Shown here piece by piece: positions 1 to 10,642 of a DNA stretch of 64,000 bases (position 1 is its first letter; each line of letters opens with the position of its first letter). The DNA is from Deuterostichococcus epilithicus (lineage: Eukaryota; Chlorophyta; Trebouxiophyceae; Prasiolales; Stichococcaceae). The stretch covers positions 2,170,001-2,234,000 of the forward strand of contig JAVTLE010000013.1 in assembly GCA_033439295.1 (NCBI GenBank). Reading direction: 5' to 3'. The notes beneath the pieces were generated by a model. The model was not told the DNA's origin, searched no databases, and worked only from the letters and a program-made list of their open reading frames with translations. Position numbers and translations under genes: made by a program.

Positions 1-668
1 ATGCATATGAGCTCCTGTGATCAGGTACTTGGAGGAGAAACCAGCATTGTGGCGCCGCTCCGTCAGATCCCTCGACATGCCACCCACCTCCATAACCATG
101 AAGCCGCGCCCCTGGTGCATGCCCTGCTCGGACAGCCGCACGACGCAGGGGCACGGCTGCAGCCGCTTGAGCACCTTTGCCTCCCGCTCCACCGTGTTCA
201 CTTCCAGCAGCCGGTCCAGCTTCAGCGCCACCTTGCGGTCGCTGTGGAAGGCGTCCGCCACCTTCGGGACAAAACATGGCGACGAGATTCAGCGGTCCTC
301 AATGCGATGGTTGGAAGGCTGAGTTCGTGCAGGACTCTGGGCTTCCATCGCTGATGAGAGCGTCAAAGGGTCCGTCCCGCATCCGCTGACGCGCGCATGG
401 TTGTTCAGGTGCCGGCGATGGGCAGTGCAGCAGAGTCTGGCGGCCGGCACGCCTACATGCCGGCCGCCAGACTCTGCTGCACTGCCCATCGCCTGTGATG
501 ACTGCAACATCCCCTCTTAGGGGCAGGATCCAGGGCTTTCGTGGAAAGATATATTGTGCTGACCTCATACACCTCGGCAAACTGCCCCTCGCCAATCTTT
601 CGGATGACGCGCCACCGCTGCAAATTCAAGCCCTCGCCGAGCTTGTCGTTGCGCTGAAGAACCGGCAT
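1..668 (-). CDS. CK1/tau-tubulin-kinase-type protein kinase, 5' part (runs off the window)
   Basis: The start codon is at 668, followed by a short leader and a kinase N-lobe. Exon 1 encodes a glycine-rich loop (KIGEGQFAEVYE) and ends at a GT donor near 570. Exon 2, roughly 270 down to 25, resumes as VADAFHSDRKVALKLDR and carries the VALK lysine, the helix-C glutamate in VEREAKVLKRL, and the hinge stretch FMVMEVGGMSRDLTERR. This hinge pattern and the RWRVIRKIG start are typical of the casein kinase 1 superfamily, closest in style to tau-tubulin kinases. A donor-like GTACCTG near 27 suggests the next intron leaves the window. The catalytic loop (HRD, DFG) lies outside, so activity cannot be judged. 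The intron holds a perfect inverted repeat (414-493). Confidence 0.8.
414..493. repeat. Perfect 36-bp inverted repeat with 8-nt loop
   Basis: Positions 414-449 are the exact reverse complement of 458-493, separated by the loop 450-457. It lies inside the first intron of the kinase gene, so its transcript would fold into a long uninterrupted hairpin. It codes for nothing recognisable. Confidence 0.95.
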
Positions 669-1102
669 GCTTGCAACCCGCCACTATGGCTCCGAGGATA
701 ACAGAGTACACAGGTAAGGTGTCTAGAGACAGCAACAGCTGGGTGTCTCCAGCTGTCGATTACGAAGGCGTCAAGTTGATGGCAATGAACAACACGGCCT
801 GGCGCGTCTCGCCGCTGCGCAGCCGTGAGGCATAGCACAGTCGCCGGTGATTATTAATAGTCAAGTTTCATGAGGCGTTGCGCAGGCCGCGATTGTCCAG
901 TGCATTTACGTGCAAGCCTCCAGAGATGCTACTAGCCTACTCATTTTGGACTCACCCTGATTAAGAATTCAACGATTATCAACCCTTTGCTGACTAGACT
1001 ACCTTTGCGCACGGTAAACTTCTAGTCCGCGACGGGCGGTTCTAGGTCTTGCAGGTTCATCAAGGATCGTTTGTGGTCACTTCTAAGCCTTCTATATAGG
1101 AG
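669..1102. promoter_or_regulatory. Divergent intergenic region between kinase and glpX
   Basis: This 434-bp gap separates the start codons of two divergently transcribed genes and should contain both promoters and 5' UTRs. A TATA-like tctatatagg sits at 1091-1100, immediately before the glpX start; that is too close to be a conventional TATA box unless translation starts further downstream. No other element is recognised. Confidence 0.5.
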
Positions 1103-4100
1103 ATGGCCGCGCAACTGGGTATCCGAGGTCCTCGTGCCTGCAGCCTCAATCATTCGGTTGGAGCTCCGCACTCCCTGCGCGCAGCAGCCGTCAGGCACAA
1201 CAGGCCTTTGACAATTCATGCTTCATCAGGAAACGGCTCGTCGAAGGGTGCCACGCTTCATGGGTCCACCGGTACGTGGACCGAAAACGCACCGAGCACC
1301 TATTGATTGTAGCACGGTGGCAACAAGCAAGCCAATACGATTTTTCAAGTGATGAAGTTCAAATGGAGTGCAGTTGAAGCCGACATGCCTGTCCTGCCGG
1401 CTTGAATTTTAGGAAGCAGTTGCGCATGACTCTGTGACGGTGCACACGCTAGGGCCGAGGGAAAATTACACGATTGTGCAGCGCAACCTGGCCCTCGAGC
1501 TCGTGAGGGTGACAGAGGTGAGCCTGATGATCACTGCGTTGATGCACACAGGATGTGAATTCTCAGCATGTGGCGCTGAGTCAGCTCCTTCGCTATTCAG
1601 GCTGCCGCACTGGCTGGCGGCAGGTTTCTGGGCAGAGGCGACAAGAATGCCGCCGACCAGGTGCAACCCTGCTGCTCGATGCTGCCGTCATATAACCATC
1701 ACTCCTGGCCCTCGCCACGGCGCCAGTCGAGCAATGCAGCTCGCCGGTGCCTCCAATTGTGCTGCGCTTGCCGCCAAAATCACCTCACAGCTGCGCCGCC
1801 CTTGGCGCTGAGGTGCCCTACTTCTCAGAAAGAAGTTTCGTGGGCAGGCAGCAGTGGACCAGATGCGCAAGGTGCTGAACAGCGTCGCCATGGATGGCAT
1901 TGTCGTCATCGGCGAGGGCGAAAAGGACGAGGTGCGCTGGGGCTGTGTGGAGTGCTGGCATCCAGAGATGACTTGGCAGGGTGTTTTCAGCTCGGAGGGT
2001 CCTCCACTGATGGAGACGCGGCTGCCTTGCGAGTCAATCGTAACAGTCGGATTGGATTGGATCGCAACAATATCTCAATCATATCATCAACTGCCGATGT
2101 GAGACCTCGCCTGTGACTCATATCGTTCCCACACCCCGCAGGCCCCGATGCTGTACTGCGGCGAGCGCATCGGCTGCGCATCGGAGCCGGAGGTGGACAT
2201 TGCGGTGGACCCGCTCGATGGCACGACGCTGGTGTCGCAGGGCCGCAACGGCGCCATCGCTGTCATCGCTGTGGCGGAGCGCGGCGCGCTATATGACCCG
2301 GGGCCTAGCTTGTATATGAGCAAGGTGAGTACTTTTCAGGACTCTCGATTTGAAGGGGTGCTGGCGGTCCAATGATCGACTCTGGCGCGGTTGGGGATCT
2401 GGTGACTGTCATGTTATCTACTTGAGCTGAATAGCAGCGTGCTGATCGCCTCGACAAGGTCTCTGACCCCTTACTCGCATGATGTGCAGCTGGCGGTGGG
2501 GCCTGCAGTGAACCCGCGGGCGGTGTCGCTCAACCGCAGCACCCGCAGCAACATCCAGGCGGTCGCAGAGGCGCTGGGTGGGTGCACTGCTGCAGGGCCG
2601 CCTGCTCGGATGGTAAACATGTGCGCAGCAGCGGCCAGGCAACGCGAGCGTGAAGGGTGGACGAGGCAGACGCTCTTGAGTCAGACACTGCATGCATCCA
2701 GACGCTTGCTGACGCCTGGCATCAGCAGCAGTGCGGTAGCATTGACGCTGAGCAGGAACGGGAGCGAGCATTCCGTGCAGTCAATGCGCAGATTGGTCTC
2801 ACGTTGCATGCGCAGGCAAGGCCATCGGCGACGTCACGGTGGTCATCCTGGACCGCCCGCGGCACGCGGACCTCATCGCAGAGTGCCGCAACACCGGCTG
2901 CCGCATCAAGCTCATATCCGACGGCGACGTGGCGGCGGCCATCGAGGTGGCCAAGGCGGGTGCCGCCGCGGACATCCTCATGGGCATTGGCGGCACGCCT
3001 GAGGGTACGAGTGGCACCTGCCCCTGCTATCAGGCTTAGACGTTCCCGTCTGTGCTGCATCAATGCATGCTTGTTGCACAGGGACATCCTCGTGTGCATC
3101 GGCGGCACCCCGGAGGGTGGCACGCCTGCAGCTGCTGATAGATACTTTTTTTCCGCTTGCGCTGCATGGTTCTGCAAGTGACATAACCAGCGGCGATGTC
3201 GTGGTGACCGGCATGCATGTCTGATGCCGTTCTGCCGTCAGACATCTTGAACCTGTGCTTCTGCCCGCATGGTCTGCCAGTGGAGACCAAAGACGGCTCA
3301 GCCGCAGGCATTCTCAGCGAGCAGCTCACAGGACTGCATGGACGCGGCGCCAGCACCAGCATAAAAAACACCTCAACACATCGTGCCTTTCTCTGCAGGC
3401 GTCATTGCGGCGGCGGCGCTGAAGTGCATGGGCGGCCACCTGCAAGGGCGGCTGTACCCGCGTAATGAGGACGAGCGCAGCCGTGCCATCGCGGCAGGCT
3501 ACGATCTTGACGCCATCCTGCACACCAACGACCTCTGCAAGGGCGAGCAGGTGGGCCCAGGGTCTCGTGACGCACAGGTCCTTGAATACATTCTGTTTGG
3601 AAAGGGGAGATCCCTGAAGCGGCATGACACTTTGTCAAGATGTGCTAAACCACTCAGCGCACACTCTTGGACACTGGATGTGCGCTTCTCGGCAGGGACC
3701 ACAGGACGCATCATGAGCGGCGGGCACAGCTGACAGTGGGCGGCAAAGTTGTCCACCCTCCCTGATTATGCTCGCCGCAGATCTTCTTTGCGGCGACTGG
3801 CGTGTCGGACGGGGACCTGCTCCGCGGCTGTCGTTACTTTGCGGGCGGCGCCACCACCAACAGCATGGTCATGCGCTACCAGTCTGGCACCGGTGCGTTT
3901 TGCCAAGGGAAACAACGCAGATATTTCCCGATTCTGCAGCCGCAGGCTGGTGTGTTGGGCTTTTCACCCTGCACTGATTGGCACTGAGGCATGCAGCTGA
4001 CAGGATTTTGCTGCTGCAGTGAGGATGCTAGAGACACAGCACCGGTGGGCGCGTCCAGGTGAGCACAAAGTAGAGACTGTGCATCATCTGTCAAACACAC

Positions 4101-4223
4101 ATCCGGCAACAACTGATTGCAGGCTGCGTAAACTTTGACGGGTCGTGGATGATGAAACCACTGGTAACGTGCTGGCTGCAGGCATCACAAACCCGGATGC
4201 ATCGTCAGAGGGCGATTTCCTGA
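1103..4223 (+). CDS. glpX: Class II (GlpX-type) fructose-1,6-/sedoheptulose-1,7-bisphosphatase, probably plastid
   Basis: Hydrolyses the 1-phosphate of fructose bisphosphate (in cyanobacteria also sedoheptulose bisphosphate), a Calvin-cycle and gluconeogenic step. About eleven exons read in GlpX order: ELVRVTE (to 1517); [14 protein letters not shown] (about 1601-1660); the metal-binding GEGEKDE (1848-1930); [12 protein letters not shown], the Li-sensitive phosphatase motif (2142-2321); [16 protein letters not shown] (2490-2578); ILDRPRH to GIGGTPEG (2815-3003); [13 protein letters not shown] (from 3400); [15 protein letters not shown] (from 3781); [13 protein letters not shown] (from 4018). 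A first exon at 1103 encodes an Arg/Ser/Ala-rich leader resembling a chloroplast transit peptide. The last exon and stop (4223) are less certain. Green-lineage plastids usually use class I FBPase and a separate SBPase, so a bacterial-type enzyme is notable. An intronic copy of one exon end follows at 3083. Confidence 0.87.
2971..3118 (+). repeat. Duplicated exon end within a glpX intron
   Basis: The last 36 nt of the GIGGTPEG exon (2971 onward) recur at 3083-3118 with 31/36 identity, directly after an AG. Similarity continues past the donor into the intron (ggcacctgcccctgc versus ggcacgcctgcagctgc). Of five codon changes three are synonymous; the others are Met to Val and Gly to Cys. Confidence 0.85.
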
Positions 4224-4739
4224 GCCAGATGCACAGCGGCAGCCAGGTTGGCGGCCGCATCGTGCAGCCGTGAAGGAGGTTTTCTGCATGAAACTTCAGG
4301 CGCCAGAGCCGCTGCTGGGCGATCCTGCGTCGATTCCCCACATCAGGGTGCAAGAAGCGCCAGGCTACTGCTTGTAGACTTAGAAGCATAGGGTCAGGTG
4401 GCGTAAGGTCAGTCAGTTTCTGACCGTTTTTTGCAGCGCTTCACTGTTGGTAACACCTTGGCAGGGAAGGAAGTGTGTTCGGTGTGTCCAGGGATGCCAG
4501 TCTCATGTAGGTATAGGAACCAGGTTGCAAGCTGGATGAAGGTCTAGGAACCAGGTGGCAAGCTAGAGGAACAAAAAGGTACATGCCGATGTGTCATACG
4601 AACGCACGCTTGCTAGCAAGAGAATTGGGAAGCTGCTTGGTTGAAACAGCGCCAGTGTGGTTGACCAGGAGGTTGTCAGAGCCCAGGCGCAGGATGGTCA
4701 ATGCTGCATTCCGACCTCTCTGATGATGGGATTACTGAT
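4224..4739. other. Tail-to-tail gap between glpX and the ABC1 kinase gene
   Basis: It should hold both 3' UTRs. It contains a short direct repeat, 'ggaaccaggt(t/g)gcaagct', near 4515 and 4547. No coding signal or RNA gene is seen. Confidence 0.6.
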
Positions 4740-7700
4740 CTACTTCATCATTGAGATACGGTCGTCCCGCGCCCAATTCAGCTCCGGTGCAAGAATGCGT
4801 GTGTACCTGGGCAGCGCATGACACTCTCGGTAATCACAAGTATAATCTGGCAGCGTTGCACGCGTGACACCAGTTGGGCAGACTGGAGCAACCAAGGTTC
4901 ATGTGCTCCCCAGCATCAACATCAACTGCATGCTGACGCTTACCGGTCCAAGTATAGTATCTGCTTGATCAGCAGTCCAAATTCCCTACAAGAAACAGAA
5001 CCACTTGTGGTGATTCGGAGTCCTAACCCTCATTTCGTGGAACTACAAGGCACTTGCAGCATTGACAGACAGGAGGCAATGGAGGGTGTCACCTGGGGAA
5101 GCGCACTCCATAGCCTTCCGATATGGCCACGACTCGCAGCAACAAGCTGTTCACCTGCACAGCCAGCAAGACGCCTTCATGCCGGCAAGTAAGGCGCGCA
5201 AACCTGCTGGGTATCTATTTCCTGAAACTGAAGCACATACAATGCAAGAATGCTGGCGCGAATGCTGCTGCATAAAGTCAGCAACATCAAACACAACCGG
5301 GATCGGGTATGAGTTCGGAGGCAGAGACAGACACGAAAACAACAACAGAGTACAGCTTCTGCACACCTGCTGGTCCGCAGCGTCTGCTGTGGAGGTGCGG
5401 CCTGGAGCGCCCAGCGCATCGGACAGTGATGCTGGGTTGATGCTGTCGAAGTCCTCAAACAGCTGCCGCAGGTCGCGCCCAAATGCCTGCACGGAGTTCT
5501 CAGCACACCAGGTTTGATCAGGACTTTATCCCACACAGCTAGCCCCGGGAGTACTGGCATACACAGTGAAGTTGCATTGGTAGAGTTGCATTGATGAAGT
5601 GCATCGATGAAGTTGCATCGGCGAAAAGAGTGTCTGCGGCACCTGTACATCGATATCCTTACTGGTGGCCCCCACAGTGGCCAGTGCCCTGGCGATCGTC
5701 TCAAAGTCTGAGACGGCTGCCGAGGCAGCCAGCGCCTGCATGCAGCACTCCATTGCAACAACGTGTGGATTGTCGCAGCCCGTGTGTGTTCGGGTTTGCT
5801 GAAGCAGTTGGTATAGGGGTCAAGCGCAGAGCATTGTAGAACAACATCATGCGGCGCACCTGGATGGCTTGCCACGAAGCTGGTGCCAGGCTGCCCACGA
5901 TGCCAAAGTCGATGAAGCCCACTACCCCGTCGCTCATCACAATCAGGTTGCCTGCCATCAGGGAGACGGTCTGAGCAGCATGGGAATTCTTTTGACAGTT
6001 TATTGCTCTGTCCCACCGCAATGGGAGCATGCCATCGTCTGGAGGGGGCGGAAGGCTTTCTGGACCCATGTCTCGTCTCATTCAAGGACACACAAGGTCA
6101 GGGCGATGGCCGGTCAAATTTACCTGCATGGAGGTCGGCATGGAAGCTGGCGCAGTTGACCACACTGCCAAACCACACGTTGAGCGCACTGCATCAGGAG
6201 CAGACACCCGTTGACTCTTCCACTCGTCGCATCAACAGGATGGGGAGCTTCACAGAGGCAGAGTGGGGTTCTGCACGTCACTTGCAAGCCCGTGTCTCAC
6301 TTTATGAGAACTTGCTCGGGGTCTGCCGCTGTGACACCGCGAATGGCCGCCAAGTCCGTCAGCGGCACCCCCTCTAGCCGCTCCAACACCAGCACCCTGC
6401 ATAAAAGGGAGGCTCCAGCCTACGTTCTCTACGCACGAGGACTAGTCCGACAAACTCTGCGCAAGAGGACCTGGTTGAGAGTGAAGGTCGGGATGCAGCT
6501 GCCAAGCGCTTAAGTCAGCTATGGGCACCTGCCGCAGCATGAGGTGAGCGCCAGCTTTAGGCGGCCGGAGCAGCAGCTTTGTCGGAGCGGAGAGGACTCG
6601 CACCGCTTGGTAGATAGCTCTCTGAAGACGAAGGGCGCCGTGGCAATAGTTCGCAGGCCATTGCGGTCCAGGTAGCTAGAAAACTCAGCGATGTTGCGCG
6701 CCTCCGACACAAAGTCGCACTCCTTCATCATGCTGCGCCTGATGTCACCTGCACAAGGCATTCACACCCTTCCGTCAGTCCGCAAGATTGCGATGTGCAG
6801 CGTCTCCGCAAGCAACACAGGCAGCACAGCCAAGGGACATCAGCACTTGGGTTGCATCAACTGAGAAAGGAGCTCGCCTAGAATGTCGACCAGCGATGTC
6901 CGCTCCAGGGACGGGTCGATGAACTGGAGGATCTTGGCAGACGTTTCCAGAAACTCCAGGTCCACCCCCAGCAGCTCCTCCACACCCGGTTTCAATACCT
7001 GTCCAGAAGATAAACGACATTATGGGGCCACAATATGTTTGTCTGAGTTGCCCTGTGCGCGGCGTGCCTCCCTTGCTGCTTGGACTGTCCTGCAGGATGT
7101 TGGTAACTCGGCATGTGCTGTTACATCCAAAGGTGCGGCTGGGAAGTCAATGCCGTGGCAGCAAGGCTGCAGAGTGCATCTGGAGAAGCAGAGGGCGTCA
7201 CCTTGATGACCACGTCCCTGCCGCTCTGCCGCAGCGTAGCGCGGTGCACCTGCACCCACATCTCTGCTGTTCATTTGTTGCCCTACCCCAGAAGGCGGGG
7301 GGGGCGGTAGAGGATCCCCGAGAAAACACCCAAAGCAAGGATGCACAGCATGCCGCGCGGTGCACCTGCGCAATGCTCGCAGTCGCAAGCGGCGCCTCCT
7401 CGATGTAAGAAAAGGCAGTGTCTAGCTGCGCGCCCAGCTCCCTCTCGATGATGTCCCTGCACGTAGAGGGGCCATCCCCCGGTCAGGAGACTGTGAGGTC
7501 GAAAGCGTTTCCGGCCTTTCAGGAGATCGACTGTGCGCAACTGGTGCCTCTGCCAGCGCCCCCTATGCTGGGGCAAGGGCCAGCAAGGGAAGAGCTACCG
7601 GAAGCCACTTCGCAATGGGGTGCCACACAGCAAGCAGCCTGCTGGCACTGTCGCTAATTGTCTCAGCTTGCCTGGCCGTGAAAGCCTAGCACCATGGACT

Positions 7701-8421
7701 TGCCTGATCGTAGGCCACGGCACCGGCGGCGCGCTGTCCAGGCACGCCTGCATCTCCTCCACATACTCTGCAGGGAAGATCGTCGGGGACGACGCCACGA
7801 ACTGCACGGCACATACAAGGCATTGGTGACGCTGGGCTCGCGCAGACTGCAATACCAGACACGCCAGTCTGTCCGCCACAGTCAGAGCCCGCCCCTTAAA
7901 ACCCGCCCGCACAATCACGCTCTGCTGAGACAGATCCCGGCACTGACTCTGGTGCCGAGGTCGGATCTAACGAAGCACACCTGCCCCAGTTTGATGTAGG
8001 TGGTGCCGAGGCGCTCGAACAGGAGGCGAAGTACCCGCGGCGGCGGCGGCACAGAGCCGCGCTGTAGGTCAGACGCGTACTCCACGGCCACCGAAGCCAC
8101 CGCCTGTGCCGCCTGCAACGCCCGATTGATGCCCGTCGGGCCGGATGCTAGCGCCGCCGCGCCTATCTCCTGCAGCAGCGCTGCCAGTTCGCCGGTGCGC
8201 TTGAGGATGGATGGCGGCGGACGGCGGCGCGGCAGCGGGCCCGCCTCCTCCGCGAATGCGGTGTGGGCGATCGCGTGGGGCGCACGCCACTGCCGCCGCT
8301 GGCAGGCGGGCCTCGCGGACTGCCTGTGCGGCGGTGCTGGCCGCACTGCGAATGATGCACTGCCCCTGCCGGCGAGTGCGGTGATATGGGGGCACGCGCC
8401 GCTGTGGCTGACCTGCATCAT
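4740..8421 (-). CDS. ABC1/UbiB-family atypical kinase (ABC1K)
   Basis: ABC1 kinases act in plastids and mitochondria on quinone/prenyl-lipid metabolism. The start at 8421 gives a leader rich in Arg, Ala and Ser and poor in acid, consistent with organelle targeting. In order on the minus strand: LFERLGTTYIKLGQ with the family KxGQ signature (about 8030-7990); FPAEYVEEMQ (near 7770); IIERELGAQLDTAFSYIEE and ATASIAQVHRA (7450-7240); GRDVVIKV with the ATP-site lysine; ECDFVSEARNIAEF (near 6700); LVLERLEGVPLTDL (near 6380); FHADLHAGN split across an intron (6160/5960); GFIDFGIVGSL (near 5930). The C terminus is VNSLLLRVVAISEGYGVRFPR, then EFGLLIKQILYLDR (4986-4943), then YTRILAPELNWARDD, stop at 4740. 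The DLHAGN loop has Ala where many members have Pro. Confidence 0.88.
5570..5625. repeat. Imperfect short tandem repeat in an ABC1K intron
   Basis: Variants of 'gttgcattgatgaa' occur about four times in a row, lying between recognisable ABC1K exons. Likely slippage-derived. Confidence 0.7.
7239..7369 (-). repeat. Intron bounded by 15-bp direct repeats in ABC1K
   Basis: The 15-mer at 7355-7369 is repeated exactly at 7239-7253. One copy spans the donor (GCGCAG|GTGCACCGCGC on the minus strand) and the other spans the acceptor (GTGCAG|GTGCACCGCGC) of a 116-nt intron at 7250-7365. The intron therefore starts with the same sequence as the exon that follows it. Confidence 0.88.
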
Positions 8422-8933
8422 GTGTCGCTGCCTTCTTGACTGGAAGGCGCTTTTGTATCAAGGGCTAGCAGTGCAGGGTCGCCGCAGAGACGATGCAGAG
8501 CGCTCGAGCCGTGCACGTGGGGATGGCTAAAGCACCAAAAGGCTTCTGGTGCGAGCGGACCCAGACCGACGTCGCGACGCTATAGTGCGATGCCGTTCGG
8601 CAATTTGATATCGTCTCGATGTCGTGCAAACGCCAAGTTGCGTGCGATGATCTGCCTGCCGACGTCATGTGCATGTGTTGGATCTCAATTGCACCGCATC
8701 GTCAGTTCAGTTCTCAGTTGCACGTTTGCGAAAAATCCTCTCCAGCGCCACGCCACCTTTCACAATCGACAGCAAAGCAAACGCGGCTGGTATTCTTCCT
8801 GTCAGCGGCAACGCCTCTTCGAAACTGGATTTGTGCTTGTTTCGAACTGCGAAGGTCAGAGCCTCGGTAGTCGCCTGTGATTGCGTGTTGCTGTGGCGAA
8901 ATCCGGCGTGAAGCACGCAGACTACCTCCTGAC
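8422..8933. promoter_or_regulatory. Divergent intergenic region between ABC1K and ERG28
   Basis: A 512-bp gap between two start codons on opposite strands, presumably a shared promoter region. No defined element is recognised. Confidence 0.45.
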
Positions 8934-9864
8934 ATGCCGTCCGTCGTAGCTTTACGCCGATGGCTGGTTGTAGTGGCCTTCCTCCGACTGCTCTCAGGTA
9001 CAGCAGAGTACAGCAAAGTGTTGGAAAGCCTGCTCCCTCCCCGTCAAGCTACTCCTGACGCATGCCGCTCGCATGTAGCTACAATCTGCAACCAGTCGTC
9101 ATCGACTGCAATCCACCCCGCGGACTGCATCATGACGTCTGAGCAAAGGTGCTGCCACGCAGTCTATCTCGGCTACCTAAACGTCAGCCGGCTGTCCACG
9201 AACCTCTTTGACACGGTGCCCGGCGCAGGTAAGTTAGATGCTGTCACCTGTGTGTTGCAATTCGTCTTGCGAAGTCACACAGTCCGTGATGACCTGGCTG
9301 GCGGGGCGCAGTGACGGAGCTGAATGGGAGAACCTTCGCCATGTGGACAGCCACGTCCAGCATGCTGTGCCTGTTCTGCGCAAAGAACCCCCAGAACAGG
9401 GCCGTCTACAGTGAGTCATCCGTGCTGGCGTGAATTGGCACCAATCGACAGTCGTCCTGCATTTGTGAACGCGGGCGCAATTGGTGCACCAATGCTGTCC
9501 CTGCACAGGAGAATGCTGGTCACTCACTCATTCTTGAACGTGCGCAGGCGCGACACTGGGGTCTTTCGTGCTAGCGCTGCTCTTCTTCACCAGCGAGCTG
9601 CTATTTTTCAAGACAGTCAGTCTGAAGTCAGCATTGCAGCCCATGATTGTGGCAGGTGCGCGCAGCACCAGGCTTTCGCCTCTCGTCCAGCTGCGACTGC
9701 GTGCAGGCGATACACTGCTCAAAGTATGTACATCACCAGACATGATCTACTTGAGGTGATCCTGAAAATACGCCTGACACACGCTCTTTTCTGGCGCTCC
9801 AGGCGTCTCGGTGCTGTGGATGGGCTCAGGATTCAATTACTACACCTCGTATTCGGCTCAGTGA
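8934..9864 (+). CDS. ERG28: ERG28-like sterol biosynthesis scaffold protein
   Basis: ERG28 is a small ER membrane protein that tethers the sterol C-4 demethylation complex. Five exons join in frame: 8934-8997, 9163-9228, 9312-9410, 9548-9655 and 9803-9864, giving 132 residues, normal for the family. Recognisable segments are LRRWLVVVAFLRLLS, VYLGYLNVSRLSTNLF, VTELNGRTFAMWT, GATLGSFVLALLFFTSELLFF and VSVLWMGSGFNYYTSY. Several hydrophobic stretches fit its multi-pass topology. All junctions are GT-AG. The gene is complete and looks functional. Confidence 0.95.
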
Positions 9865-10642
9865 GTTGCCTGCTGCATCAGCATCACTGCATGCTCATAC
9901 ATTTTCACAAAGTCCGCATCCACTGCGCGTGAACCTGTGGCTCTCTGACGGCTAATGGTCCTAACTCTGCGTGTCTATCTATCGCAGGCCGTCAGAGGAA
10001 TTCCTGAAGGACGCGTGAAACGTCGACGGACACGTGAAACGTCGACATGGCGGCACAGGACCAATGGCACCGGTCAAGGCAGTTCGATAGGTCTCCACCT
10101 GCATTGGGCACATTGTTCTTGGATGTGGTGGCGAAGAGAGTTCCTGAAGTTGGGATCGCTTGGTCAGACGAAATTGGTTGGCTTACAACAGCTGCGTCAC
10201 AGGACAAGGCGGCAGATCCTTGTTACCGCCTGGCGAGGATAGATACGAAGCAAGCCTCTAGACGATGTACAAAGACTTGTGTAACGATACTCGCCAACAT
10301 CCACGGAGAGGAAACCACAGCAGTCTAACCTGATATCTTGTCAGACTGCCGGCTCTGGCTGACTTTTTCAGAGTTGTCACCACAATCACCATCTTCGAGA
10401 TTGCTGTAAACAGACGATTCCCTCCTGCTTCTCGCTCCTCCTTCCTACCTAGAGCTAGATTACGGCCTAAACCTCCCGTCATTGACTACGCCGTCGCCGA
10501 TGCAGGCTCCACGCAGCCGTGGCCTCCACATCAGCTCGCGGGGTAGAACAAGCTAAGTCCAACCGAAGCCCGTCTGCAAAAGTCAGTGTCAGCCCGAGGC
10601 TGGTGAATTGTTCAGCTCGACATCGTGACTGGCGGCAGCCAG
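9865..10642. other. Tail-to-tail intergenic region with small direct repeat
   Basis: It lies between the ERG28 stop and the end of the large minus-strand gene. A 14-bp sequence, cgtgaaacgtcgac, occurs at 10014-10027 and 10033-10046. No convincing coding exon is seen. Confidence 0.55.
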
